NCBI GenBank assembly: GCA_014379585.1
Contig: JACMLN010000017.1
Location: 1 to 53,880, forward strand
DNA: 53,880 nt
Direction: 5' to 3'
Origin: Gloeobacterales cyanobacterium ES-bin-313
Lineage (GTDB): Bacteria > Cyanobacteriota > Cyanobacteriia > Gloeobacterales > Gloeobacteraceae
Of this stretch, positions 34,022 through 41,865 are shown in pieces (the first letter of the stretch is position 1; each line of letters opens with the position of its first letter). The translations under genes were made by a program, and so were the position numbers. The notes beneath the pieces are model-generated. The model was not told the DNA's origin and did not search any database. It saw only the letters and a list, made by a program, of their open reading frames with translations.

Positions 34022-34104
34022 AATTTTCCTCTAATGCGTTCTCTGCCCCACTCAAACTCAAAACCCATCCCCAGTGAAGAGGATGGGCTTCGAGGAATGA
34101 TCAA

Positions 34105-34587
34105 CTAGCTCAAAGCGTTGATCGCGTAGTCGATGTAGCCATTGGCTTCGGTTGCTGCTTGACCAGACAAACCGGTGCGGCCCTTGATGTACTTGAGGGC
34201 TTCGATGTAGGCGCTAGCTGGGAGGTTGAACGCACGGTTCACTTCGCGCAGACCAGCAACGATGTAATCATCGAGAGGACCTGTACCACCAGCGACCAAG
34301 CTGTAGGTGACGAAACGCAAGTAGTGGCTGACGTCACGGGCGCACTTTGCTTGGTTGGTATCGCCGTAGCCCAGACCACCGGGTTGGGTCAGGTAGGGGA
34401 ACTTGCTGTAAACTTCTTGAACAGCACCCTTGACAAGTGCATCAGCGTTGGAGGTCAACGCCTTAGCAGCTTCCAAGCAGGCAGCACCACGTTGGAAACG
34501 ACCGAAAGCAGAGTTCAGTTCGTTGTTGTTGAGGAAACGGCCTTGGCTATCGGCAGAAGCGATGACTTCGGTAATAACGGTTTTCAT
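34105..34587 (-). CDS. cpcA: C-phycocyanin alpha subunit
   Basis: 160 residues, two fewer than the common 162. [34 protein letters not shown] is the canonical start; the chromophore cysteine is in [32 protein letters not shown] (residue 82, equivalent to Cys84), and it ends [16 protein letters not shown]. The two-residue deletion lies in the loop before the chromophore cysteine ([13 protein letters not shown]). It forms trimers/hexamers with CpcB in the rods. GGGAGAG lies nine bases before ATG 34587; cpcB ends 21 bases upstream. Confidence 0.97.
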   Translation of the reverse strand: MKTVITEVIASADSQGRFLNNNELNSAFGRFQRGAACLEAAKALTSNADALVKGAVQEVYSKFPYLTQPGGLGYGDTNQAKCARDVSHYLRFVTYSLVAGGTGPLDDYIVAGLREVNRAFNLPASAYIEALKYIKGRTGLSGQAATEANGYIDYAINALS

Positions 34588-34608
34588 TTTTTGGCTCTCC
34601 CTGTTGGT

Positions 34609-35127
34609 TTAGGCGATAGCTGCGGCAGCTTTGTCAAAGTAGGTGGCAACTTCGTTAACGAGCGCCGAGCAATCACCCTTGGTGACTTTAGAGGGATCGT
34701 TAACTTTGGCGAGAGCTGCTTCCTTCATGAGTTGCACTCCACGGGCAACCGAACGAGTTGGGGTGCCGAGGGCCAAGTAGGTTTCTTTAAGGCCGTTCAA
34801 GCAGCGGTCTTCAAGAACACTGGAATCGCCAGCAAGCACGGCGTAGGAAATATAGCGGAGGATGATTTCCATGTCGCGCAAGCAAGCAGCCATCCGCCGA
34901 TGCGGATATGCGTTACCGCCTGGACGGATGAGGTCGGTTTGCTCAGCGAACAGCTTGTGGGCTGCATCGGAAATGATGTCAGCAGCGTTGCCGGTGATGG
35001 CGTTGACAGCGTCGAGGCGCTTGTTGCCAGAAGCAATCAAGCTGGACAACTGGGCAACTTCTGTGTCGCTAAGAAAAGATCCACGAAGATCTGCGGACAC
35101 AATGGCTCTGGTGAATGCGTCTTGCAT
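34609..35127 (-). CDS. cpcB: C-phycocyanin beta subunit
   Basis: 172 residues, the usual CpcB length and shorter than phycoerythrin beta. Chromophore cysteines are at residues 82 ([16 protein letters not shown]) and 153 ([13 protein letters not shown]); Asn72 in GGNAYPHRR is the normally methylated asparagine. Bilin at Cys82 is added by CpcS/U-type lyases, and at Cys153 by CpcT, a homologue of which is encoded upstream. AAGGAGA stands seven bases before ATG 35127. It is the first gene of the cpc operon and is preceded by a long leader. Confidence 0.97.
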   Translation of the reverse strand: MQDAFTRAIVSADLRGSFLSDTEVAQLSSLIASGNKRLDAVNAITGNAADIISDAAHKLFAEQTDLIRPGGNAYPHRRMAACLRDMEIILRYISYAVLAGDSSVLEDRCLNGLKETYLALGTPTRSVARGVQLMKEAALAKVNDPSKVTKGDCSALVNEVATYFDKAAAAIA

Positions 35128-35509
35128 TACATGTTCTCCTTACACATCGAATACGAGCGTAACAGGTCTCTTGCGAGGTGAAAGACCCTTGTTCAGGAAA
35201 GAAAAAAAGTGGTAAACCGATTTTTTCTACCTGACTGTCGGAATCTAAAGAATCGGTAGAGAACTACCAATTGCTCTTCTTGAGCTGTTGGGCTGAAAGC
35301 CGGACAGTGAAGTGTCTTCCTCAAATTTTCTAACATGGAAATTGTGTCATGATTCATTAAATAATGTGAACTGGGCACTGCTAGAGCGGGATATGTTTCT
35401 TTGCAAAGGGAAGACTAAATCGCCGCAGCATTTGCGCCCGCTTCGTGAGTGCGAACAGCGCAAAGCTATACACAGCAGATACTTCACTATTTTTGATTGC
35501 GCAAGCAAG
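35128..35509 (-). promoter_or_regulatory. Leader/promoter region of the cpc operon
   Basis: This 382-base spacer carries no gene. It should contain the strong cpc promoter, but I cannot pick -35/-10 boxes with confidence. On the minus strand it can form several hairpins: an eight-base stem at 35252-35271 (ATTGGTAG/CTACCGAT), a stem near 35165-35187 (GGTCT/AGACC), and TTTGCGC/GCGCAAA at 35431-35464. Long structured leaders are common for phycobiliprotein mRNAs and may stabilise the message. The last may also help end the upstream apcD-cpcT transcript. Confidence 0.45.
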
Positions 35510-35707
35510 CTAGCTGAACTTCTTGTATTGAGCCAATTGTTCAGGGGAGGCTTGGCTCAGGCATTCTTGGTGAATCCGTTCAAGTCCGGCGAGATATTCA
35601 GTATCCTCAGCGAGTTCTGAATTGTTTCGGGTCGAAGCCAAAAAAGCCAGTTGCGCTCGCAAAGGCAAACGGCGAAACACGGCTTGACGGGTTGTATCGT
35701 CGGTCAT
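35510..35707 (-). CDS. Small hypothetical protein coupled to cpcT-like gene
   Basis: 65 residues, MTDDTTRQAVFRRLPLRAQLAFLASTRN... ending EQLAQYKKFS. Its ATG overlaps the stop of the cpcT-like gene as ATGA, so it is translationally coupled. It is charged and alpha-helical, without signal or membrane segment. I do not recognise a family. The coupling and location suggest a phycobilisome-assembly helper or simply a genomic hitch-hiker; the sequence alone does not tell. Confidence 0.55.
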   Translation of the reverse strand: MTDDTTRQAVFRRLPLRAQLAFLASTRNNSELAEDTEYLAGLERIHQECLSQASPEQLAQYKKFS

Positions 35708-36300
35708 GGGCGCGTCAGACTGTAAACTTCTGTTGCGAAATCGACTTGTTTCTTAAAGTAAAAAGGCCCGGAGACAGATCCCCAGACCTGGGTATCCGTC
35801 TCAAGGTCGAAACCTCGATCATGGCTGATATAAGTATCGGCATTTAAAACGGCTTCACCCTGCAAATAAGTCACTTGGCCACGTCGGAAGATGCGGCAAC
35901 CTTTTCCAGGCAGGACATGGCCGTGAAACGCATCGTCCTTACGCTCAAAACGGAACGTGCATCCTGGTAATTGTTCGATCAAGTCTCGGCTCAGGGTTGT
36001 AAGCCGCTCTGGTTCGCGACAGGCGCCGATGTAGAGCGATTCGTCCTTCAATGCGTAGTTTTCCGTGTGGATAGCTCCATCCACATCCACGAGGCGCAGA
36101 AGTCGCACTCTGTAGGGATTCTTCCAGTCGTAATCGTCTGCTTGCTCCGAGTAAAAACCGAGGCCATCAAAAACATGCCAAGGCAAAGGACGCATACACA
36201 GACGGATATGGGCGAAAAAAGCAGGGGCTGCCCAGGACTGTTCGCGGTTGCTCCAGTCACCAGCCAGCCACGCGGCTAGAGTTGTCAGATCTTCGGACAT
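35704..36300 (-). CDS. cpcT: Phycobilin lyase CpcT/CpeT family
   Basis: 198 residues. The N-terminal LTTLAAWLAGDWSNREQSWAAPAFFAHIRLCMRPLPWHVFDGLGFYSEQADDYDWKNPYRVRLLRL is characteristic of CpcT/CpeT lyases (beta-barrel). These attach phycocyanobilin to beta-Cys153 (CpcT) or the equivalent in phycoerythrin (CpeT); with phycocyanin being encoded here and no phycoerythrin gene in view, CpcT is the better call. It sits six bases after apcD, an operon with direct use: attaching bilin to CpcB Cys153. Confidence 0.88.
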   Translation of the reverse strand: MSEDLTTLAAWLAGDWSNREQSWAAPAFFAHIRLCMRPLPWHVFDGLGFYSEQADDYDWKNPYRVRLLRLVDVDGAIHTENYALKDESLYIGACREPERLTTLSRDLIEQLPGCTFRFERKDDAFHGHVLPGKGCRIFRRGQVTYLQGEAVLNADTYISHDRGFDLETDTQVWGSVSGPFYFKKQVDFATEVYSLTRP

Positions 36301-36306
36301 AGGTAA

Positions 36307-36792
36307 TTACTGCATTGCCCCGATCACATAGTCGAAATAGGGGGAGGCCACTTCCGCTTCTGCAGGGCTGAGTAGTTCGAGGGCGTAGAGTTTGAGCAGA
36401 CGCACGGACTCGATCATACCTGGGATGGGCACTTCAAGCATCCGATACATCTCAGAGATTCCCGTCAGTCCGATGCGCTCGACGGGATCTGTATTGCCCG
36501 CCACGATGGAATAGGTAATCAGGCGATAGTACCAACCAAGATCCCGGATACAACTGCCTCGGCGCTGGTCGCCGTAGGCATTGCCCCCTGGAGCAATAAA
36601 GTCGGGGCGGCGTTGAAAGAGTTGCTCACTGGTTTGGCGGACAATGCGATCATTCGCATCACCCAGAGTCTTCGCAATCTTCAGGCGCATTTCCCCATCG
36701 CCCATAAATTGGCGAATGCTCTCTAGCTCACTCACACTGGGATATCGCAATTGATCATCGGCGCTGATAATCGCGTTCAATACGACACTCAT
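36307..36792 (-). CDS. apcD: Allophycocyanin alpha-B subunit (terminal emitter type)
   Basis: 161 residues. It opens MSVVLNAIISADDQLRYPSVSELESI, and the ADDQLRYP and VPIPGMIESVRLLK blocks match ApcD more than ApcA. The chromophore cysteine is residue 81 (RRGSCIRDLGWYYRLITY; the GWYxRL is also ApcD-like). ApcD is a red-shifted core subunit which passes energy to photosystem I/II. It ends PYFDYVIGAMQ, which is shared with ApcA, so divergence from either should be tested. AGGAG precedes the ATG. It lies between mreB (85 bases upstream) and the cpcT-like gene. Confidence 0.8.
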   Translation of the reverse strand: MSVVLNAIISADDQLRYPSVSELESIRQFMGDGEMRLKIAKTLGDANDRIVRQTSEQLFQRRPDFIAPGGNAYGDQRRGSCIRDLGWYYRLITYSIVAGNTDPVERIGLTGISEMYRMLEVPIPGMIESVRLLKLYALELLSPAEAEVASPYFDYVIGAMQ

Positions 36793-36877
36793 GGCGGTCT
36801 CCTATCCTCATACGTCTGCGGCAGAACAAGAACCATCCGAGGACAGTCCAAGTAACACAGCCTGCATTGTACTTTAC

Positions 36878-37906
36878 CTAGCTTCCTTGGAAAGTACCAC
36901 TAAAGACCCGATTCAGGCTTTCCGTTTCAAGGATCTTGCCCGTTCCGAGGACGACGCAGTTGAGCGGGGATTCGGCGATATGGACAGCAATACCTGTTTC
37001 GTGGCTGATCAAGCTGTCGAGTCCTTTCAACAGAGCACCACCACCCGCAAGGACGATGCCACGGTCGTAGATATCGGCTGCGAGTTCAGGGGGAGCTTGT
37101 TCGAGGGTGCGCTTGACTGCCTCGACGATGGCCGATAGCGGCTCACTCATGCTCTCGCGGACTTCAGCCGCGTGGATCATCAGCGTACGGGGTAGGCCAG
37201 ACAACATGTGTAGACCACGCACTTCCATCTTTTGCTCTTCTTCGTTGTTGGGGAAGGCAGAACCGATCTGAATCTTGATCTGTTCGGCAGTGCGTTCACC
37301 GATCACCAAGTTGTGCAGCTTTTTGAGATAAAGGGCGATTGCTTCGTTCATTTCGTCCCCAGCCACTCGCACGGACTCAGAAATAACGCTGCCTTGCAAA
37401 GAAATAATTGCCACTTCGGTGGTGCCACCGCCAATATCGACGATCATGCTGCCCACCGGTTCTGAGATCGGTAAGCCCGCACCGATTGCTGCGGCAATCG
37501 GTTCTTCGACCAAGTACACAGACTTGGCTCCAGCCTGTACTGCTGCTTCCATGACAGCTCGACGCTCAACCCCGGTAACACCACTGGGGATGCCAATGAC
37601 CATGCGCGGGGCTAGCAACGATTTGCCCACGACTTTCTTAATAAAATGTTGCAACATCAACTCTGTCGCATCGAAATCAGCGATCACTCCGTCGCGCAGG
37701 GGTCGCGAGGCCGTAATGTTGCCAGGAGTGCGGCCTAACATTTGGCGAGCTTCTTCGCCGACGGCCAGCAATGTTTTTGTATCGCGGTCAAAGGCGACCA
37801 CGGAGGGTTCTGAAAGGACAACACCTTGACCAGCAATGTAGACCAGCGTGTTGGCTGTGCCTAGATCGATGCCGATGTCGCGCCGAATACGGTTGAAAAA
37901 TCCCAT
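36878..37906 (-). CDS. mreB: Rod-shape-determining protein MreB
   Basis: 342 residues. The actin-like ATPase phosphate motifs are intact: [31 protein letters not shown] at the start, [40 protein letters not shown], and the adenosine motif [25 protein letters not shown]. MreB filaments guide side-wall peptidoglycan synthesis. The mreC/mreD partners, usually downstream, are not here: instead apcD follows after 85 bases. Confidence 0.96.
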   Translation of the reverse strand: MGFFNRIRRDIGIDLGTANTLVYIAGQGVVLSEPSVVAFDRDTKTLLAVGEEARQMLGRTPGNITASRPLRDGVIADFDATELMLQHFIKKVVGKSLLAPRMVIGIPSGVTGVERRAVMEAAVQAGAKSVYLVEEPIAAAIGAGLPISEPVGSMIVDIGGGTTEVAIISLQGSVISESVRVAGDEMNEAIALYLKKLHNLVIGERTAEQIKIQIGSAFPNNEEEQKMEVRGLHMLSGLPRTLMIHAAEVRESMSEPLSAIVEAVKRTLEQAPPELAADIYDRGIVLAGGGALLKGLDSLISHETGIAVHIAESPLNCVVLGTGKILETESLNRVFSGTFQGS

Positions 37907-38103
37907 AAGTTTCTACACCTTTGCCTTGCCGCTACTATATTGCACCATTGCGGAGCCAGTCCCAAGAGTTTACTGCGAACTTCTCAAAAACCTGCCAAAG
38001 GGAAGACGGTAGCTTATGTCACGAATTTTGACAGAGCCGTTCGCAAATAGGGGAGTTCTAGTGCTACTTGTAGAAAGTCCCTCAGTTCGATGTAGGAGTC
38101 CAT

Positions 38104-38436
38104 ATGGGTTGGTTACAGAGGTTGTTCGGTCAAGAAAAAAATGAGCAGCCAGCAGCCAAAGCTGCTGCTGCTGTTCCTGCTACTGACATTCCACCAGAGC
38201 GGGTCGGTCTGAATGGTGAATTTGACCAAAGCGGTCTTGCCAAACGCGTCGCTGCTGCCTTCGACGAAGATCCAGCGATCGACGATATCAACACACTCTA
38301 CGTTGCCCAAACCAGTGGCACCGTTGTTCTCAAAGGTAAAGTGCCTAACCAAGCCATCTTGACGAAGATGATTGCGGTTGCCAAAGGTGTAAGCGGAACA
38401 ACAGCGGTCGATTCAAGCCAAGTTGACATCGGTTAA
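38104..38436 (+). CDS. BON-domain protein
   Basis: 110 residues: a short charged/alanine-rich N-terminus (RLFGQEKNEQPAAKAAAAV) then a BON domain (LAKRVAAAFDEDPAIDDINTLYVAQTSGTVVLKGKVPNQAILTKMIAVAKGVSGTTAVDSSQVDIG) with the GxVxLxGxVPNQAxxxxxxxxAxxVxGT consensus. BON domains bind phospholipids or envelope components. There is no signal peptide, so it is likely cytoplasmic or loosely membrane-attached. AGGAG lies before ATG 38104. It converges on the esterase gene. Confidence 0.85.
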   Translation: MGWLQRLFGQEKNEQPAAKAAAAVPATDIPPERVGLNGEFDQSGLAKRVAAAFDEDPAIDDINTLYVAQTSGTVVLKGKVPNQAILTKMIAVAKGVSGTTAVDSSQVDIG

Positions 38437-38451
38437 CGCAGTGCTTCCTCG

Positions 38452-38476
38452 CCCCCTTCTCTTATTGGGAAGGGGG
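38452..38476. terminator. Convergent-gene terminator hairpin
   Basis: CCCCCTTCTC and GGGAAGGGGG form a strong G/C stem around TTATT between the BON gene (+) and the YqiA-like gene (-), and the left arm overlaps the region next to the minus-strand stop at 38462. No T-run is seen on either side. Confidence 0.55.
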
Positions 38477-39100
38477 TAGCCCGCAAAAAGTGGCAACTTC
38501 GTGCCATAGGGGTTCAAGAACAGATTCCATGCTGTGATCTGTTTCAAAGATTTTCAAATTTACATAAGGGCGATTCTGGGCGAATATTTGGCTGCGTTCT
38601 ACGGGGATCACGGTATCTTGGTGGCCGTGCAAGATCAAAGTTGGGATGGGGCGCGTTAATTGATTCTCATCGTAGAGTGCAGCGTCGTCGAGAATATCGG
38701 GTTTGAGATTGCGCTCCATACCATAGCCGTAGTGATAAACAGGCATCTGCCCTGTTGCTCGCCACAGAGCAATTGTTGCTTCGCCAAGGTCTTTTTGCCA
38801 GCCTTTGATGAATTGAAGTGCTGGTGCCATTAAGACGAGTTTTTCGATGCGCGAGTCGCGAATTGCTTGCAGCACAGCGAGCAGACCACCAAAACTTGAA
38901 CCCAGTAGGGTGGCTGGTTCTTCGGAAAGATTTGCTTCTAAAACGGCAAGTTGTGATGTCACCGTTAAAGTCTCAAAAGAAGGCTGATTGAGATCGAGCA
39001 TCTTGAGGGAGATGCCTAAGTTTTGAAATTGTGCCTGGAGAAAACGCCCTTTTTTAGAGCGGGGGCCAGAGGCAAAACCGTGGAGATAAAGGTAATCCAT
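38462..39100 (-). CDS. YqiA/YcfP-type alpha/beta-fold esterase
   Basis: 212 residues from ATG 39100. MDYLYLHGFASGPRSKKGRFLQAQFQNLGI is the YqiA/YcfP opening (YLHGFxSxPxSxKA), LLGSSFGGLLAVLQA holds the nucleophile serine in GxSxGG, ILHGHQDTVIP gives the acid, and FETDHSMESVLEPLW the histidine. Such enzymes hydrolyse small carboxylic or thioesters; the substrate is unknown. Its ATG overlaps the DUF2808 stop (TGATG), so translation is coupled. Confidence 0.85.
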   Translation of the reverse strand: MDYLYLHGFASGPRSKKGRFLQAQFQNLGISLKMLDLNQPSFETLTVTSQLAVLEANLSEEPATLLGSSFGGLLAVLQAIRDSRIEKLVLMAPALQFIKGWQKDLGEATIALWRATGQMPVYHYGYGMERNLKPDILDDAALYDENQLTRPIPTLILHGHQDTVIPVERSQIFAQNRPYVNLKIFETDHSMESVLEPLWHEVATFCGLPPSQ

Positions 39101-39615
39101 CAATCGATTGAAATTGACCAGGTACCAACATAGCGAAAGATCGGATTCGGTTCAGTCCCCAAAATCCGGGCACCCAATTTGTAAATGCCTTCAGCGCTAG
39201 GATTGCTGACCTGATTGATGATGACGACAATCTCATCGTCTGCGGGTACCGGTTTTTCGAGAGTGATGGTCAAATTGCGATCCTCTTGATCCCATGTGCT
39301 TGAGGCAACTTTGAATGATTTTTGAGAAGTTTTGCCGTTGACTTCGATGGAGCCGGTATTGAAGGAACCATCGAAATTGTCGTCAGGTTGGATCTGAATC
39401 TGCTTGACTGCTACTTTTTGAGGACGCAGATAAAGATAGTAACGATCAGTACTAAAACCGTGGAGCTTCTCTTGGATTCTAAATTCAAGAATGTAGTCAC
39501 TGTCTTTGGCACAGCCGAGAATACAAAGGCCAGATTGCGCATAGGAGGGTAGAACTGTAAACCCCATTCCAATTGATATACAGCTGGCTGCCAGAGCCAC
39601 CCAAAGCTTCCTCAT
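39100..39615 (-). CDS. DUF2808 family secreted protein
   Basis: 171 residues from ATG 39615, with GAAGG seven or more bases before it. A signal peptide (RKLWVALAASCISIGMGFTVLPSYAQ) is followed by a beta-sandwich-like domain with the DUF2808 pattern RYYLYLRPQKVAVKQIQIQP ... STWDQEDRNLTITLEKPVPADDEIVVIINQVSNPSAEGIYKLGARILG. The family is almost confined to cyanobacteria and its role is unknown. One cysteine pair (LCILGC) follows the signal. It is coupled to the YqiA-like gene. Confidence 0.8.
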   Translation of the reverse strand: MRKLWVALAASCISIGMGFTVLPSYAQSGLCILGCAKDSDYILEFRIQEKLHGFSTDRYYLYLRPQKVAVKQIQIQPDDNFDGSFNTGSIEVNGKTSQKSFKVASSTWDQEDRNLTITLEKPVPADDEIVVIINQVSNPSAEGIYKLGARILGTEPNPIFRYVGTWSISID

Positions 39616-39710
39616 TCTCTGCCTTCGATCAACACCGCCACCATAGTAACTGTTTGATCCTCTGGCTGTAATCGCCGTACCATGGAGACAGTTTTCGGGG
39701 AGCAACAACC

Positions 39711-40268
39711 ATGGTCACAGTGCGTCAACAAATGCGACAAGCCTTCACTCATGTAGGCGAGAACGTCGTCGGCCTAGAGCGCAACATCACAGCCCCGGTG
39801 ATCGAGGGGCTCAACTTTCTACTTGCGAGTTACTTCACCCTCTATCACCAGTACCAAAAACACCATTGGGTGGTTGAAGGGACGGAGTTTGGAGATCTCC
39901 ACGCCTTATTCGATAGCAATGGCAGTGCAGTGCGTGGCCATGCGGAATCCCTCGGTGAGCGTATCAATGGCCTAGGTGGAATGCCCGTCAGTACGCCTGT
40001 CAAGCTTCAAGAAATGTCCTGCTTCACCATCGAAGAAGAAGGCGCTTTTGACTGCCGGACGATGATCGTCAACGACTTGGCGGCTGAAACCATGATCGTC
40101 AAGATGCTGCGCCGCCAGATCGCTGGCGCTGCCAGTCTTGGGGATTATGGCACCGAGCATTACCTCAAAGAAGTGCTCCTCAAAGCTGAAGAACGGGCGT
40201 TTCACCTCAATCACTACTTGGCCGACGATAGCCTCACCCTCGATCTTCCTTCAGTCAATGGTCACTGA
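39711..40268 (+). CDS. Dps-family ferritin-like DNA-protection protein
   Basis: 185 residues, a four-helix ferritin fold: GLNFLLASYFTLYHQYQKHHWVVEGTEFGDLHALFDSNGSAVRGHAESLGERINGLGGMP. The Dps signature (KxHWxxxGxxFxxLHxxFDxxxxxxxxxxDxxAERI) is nearly complete, with the ferroxidase His in HHWVVEG and DSN.SAVRGHAESLGERI (aspartate to glycine change next to it). It oxidises and stores iron using peroxide and coats DNA. There is no SD of note; it stands between a divergent DUF2808 gene and the mazG region. Confidence 0.9.
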   Translation: MVTVRQQMRQAFTHVGENVVGLERNITAPVIEGLNFLLASYFTLYHQYQKHHWVVEGTEFGDLHALFDSNGSAVRGHAESLGERINGLGGMPVSTPVKLQEMSCFTIEEEGAFDCRTMIVNDLAAETMIVKMLRRQIAGAASLGDYGTEHYLKEVLLKAEERAFHLNHYLADDSLTLDLPSVNGH

Positions 40269-40288
40269 ATCTTCAAAGGGTCTTCACA

Positions 40289-40366
40289 ATGAGCTATGGC
40301 TCAATCGGTAGCTTGGATTTGGAGAGTTTTGCTTTCCAACCGTCCGGCGGGTTACCTCTTGAGTAG
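40289..40366 (+). CDS. Candidate 25-residue short ORF upstream of mazG
   Basis: ATG 40289 to TAG 40366 encodes a 25-residue peptide starting MSYGSIGSLDLES and ending QPSGGLPLE. AAAGGG stands nine bases upstream. The end of the frame runs through the left arm of the terminator-like hairpin at 40338-40388. It could be a leader peptide of an attenuation switch or a chance ORF. No homology is recognised. Confidence 0.25.
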   Translation: MSYGSIGSLDLESFAFQPSGGLPLE

Positions 40367-40393
40367 GCTCCTCTCCTACCGGACGGTTTTCTT
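40338..40393 (+). terminator. Strong hairpin with T-rich tail abutting the mazG start
   Basis: AACCGTCCGG (40338-40347) and CCGGACGGTT (40379-40388) are perfectly complementary, with a 31-base loop, followed by TTCTT. The mazG ATG follows directly at 40394. It is likely the terminator of dps, or an attenuator for mazG. Confidence 0.75.
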
Positions 40394-41863
40394 ATGCGCC
40401 CACTGTTAACGATTGTCGGTCTTGGCCCAGGGAATATCGACCAACTAACGCCCCAAGCCCTCAAAGCCTTGCAGGGCGCTTCACCAGTGTTTTTGCGCAC
40501 TGCGGTTCATCCTTTGGCCACTAGATTGGGGATACCATTCAGCAGTTTCGATCACTTTTATGAAAAGCTCGAAAGCCTCGAAGCGGTTTACCAGGCGATC
40601 GTGGCTGCGGTGATCGAAGCATTAGAAACCCATACCCATGTTGTCTACGCAGTACCGGGGCACCCTCTGGTTGCGGAAGCGACGACCCAAGCACTAATTG
40701 CTGAACATCGACTTGGTGATTTTGAGCTCAAAATTATCCCTGGATTGAGTTATTTGGAAGCAGCTTATACGAGCCTCGGCATCGATCCTCTCGCCGGATT
40801 ACAGATTGGCGATGCTCTGTACCTTCCGCAGAGTTTAAATCCTCGACAACCATTGCTTCTTGCTCAGATCTATTCGCCGCGAATCGCTTCGGATGTCAAG
40901 TTGCAATTGCTGGACATCTTTCCTGAAACCCACGAAGTCATTCTGCTGAAAAATTTGGGTCTGGACAACGAACAGGTGCAATCACTCCCACTAGTTGAAC
41001 TGGATCGTGACAAACAGATCGATCATCTCTGCACACTCTACGTTCCAGCCCTGGAAAACTTGCCACAAGAAGCCTACGGGATTACCCGTGCTATTTCTGA
41101 ACTTGTTGATGTGGTTCGCCGTCTGCGCGATCCCGTTGATGGTTGCCCTTGGGACTTAGCCCAAACACCCCTCAGCCTCTGCAAGTACATCATTGAAGAG
41201 GCGTATGAAACGGTCGATGCCATTGAATCTAACGATGACTTTGCTATCGAAGAAGAACTTGGGGATCTGCTATTACAAATCGTTCTACAAGCCCAAATTT
41301 TTAGCGAATCCGAAGTCTTCGATCTTGGTGGCGTTGCCGAGGCAATTACCCAAAAGCTGATCCGCCGCCATCCCCACGTTTTTGGCGATGTTACTGTTCA
41401 AGATGCGGAAGAAGTGAACCGCAATTGGGACGCAATTAAGGCCCAAGAAAAAGGCAACACGCCCGAAACTTTGGCAGGCAAACTTCTCCGGCTTTCTCGC
41501 CAAATGCCTGCTTTGATGGCCTCGGCAGAAATTTCCAAAAAAGTCGCCAAGGTGGGATTTGAATGGCCAGATCATCAAGGGGTTTGGGACAAGCTCCAAG
41601 AAGAAATTTCTGAATTAAAAACAGCTATTGCTGAGGAAAGCACTGATCGGCAATCTGCTGAATTGGGCGATGTGCTTTTCACCTTGATCAACGTTGCCCG
41701 TTGGCAACGCATCGATCTTGAAAAGGCATTGCGGGAAACCAATCGCCGGTTTCTCAGCCGTTTCGCTATCGTCGAAGAACTTGCGAATGGCAAACTCGAA
41801 GATTGCAGCCTTGAGCAACTAGAAATCTTCTGGCAGCAGGCAAAACGCCGTTTGAGCGATTGA
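40394..41863 (+). CDS. mazG: Nucleoside triphosphate pyrophosphohydrolase MazG fused to tetrapyrrole-methylase-like domain (YabN type)
   Basis: 489 residues. The N-terminal domain (about 1-215) is SAM-methylase-like: LLTIVGLGPGNIDQLTPQALKAL and VYAVPGHPLVAEATTQALIAEH. The C-terminal half has two MazG repeats: VVRRLRDPVDGCPWDLAQTPLSLCKYIIEEAYETVDAIESNDDFAIEEELGDLLLQIVLQAQI with the EExxE ... ExxD magnesium motif, and KVGFEWPDHQGVWDKLQEEISELKTAI ... SAELGDVLFTLINVARWQRID. It degrades canonical or damaged NTPs to monophosphates. The fusion is the YabN architecture known from Bacillus; the methylase role is not known. The start codon directly follows a hairpin. Confidence 0.93.
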   Translation: MRPLLTIVGLGPGNIDQLTPQALKALQGASPVFLRTAVHPLATRLGIPFSSFDHFYEKLESLEAVYQAIVAAVIEALETHTHVVYAVPGHPLVAEATTQALIAEHRLGDFELKIIPGLSYLEAAYTSLGIDPLAGLQIGDALYLPQSLNPRQPLLLAQIYSPRIASDVKLQLLDIFPETHEVILLKNLGLDNEQVQSLPLVELDRDKQIDHLCTLYVPALENLPQEAYGITRAISELVDVVRRLRDPVDGCPWDLAQTPLSLCKYIIEEAYETVDAIESNDDFAIEEELGDLLLQIVLQAQIFSESEVFDLGGVAEAITQKLIRRHPHVFGDVTVQDAEEVNRNWDAIKAQEKGNTPETLAGKLLRLSRQMPALMASAEISKKVAKVGFEWPDHQGVWDKLQEEISELKTAIAEESTDRQSAELGDVLFTLINVARWQRIDLEKALRETNRRFLSRFAIVEELANGKLEDCSLEQLEIFWQQAKRRLSD

Positions 41864-41865
41864 GA

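Noticed and set aside
34159-35181. A 340-codon open frame antisense to cpcA and cpcB
   Set aside because: It spans both highly conserved phycocyanin genes and their gap, has no domain signature or ribosome site, and arises from the strong codon bias of cpcBA on the other strand.
35128-35509. A CRISPR or transposon remnant in the long cpc leader
   Set aside because: Only hairpins are seen: no regular repeat-spacer pattern, transposase ORF or terminal inverted repeats.
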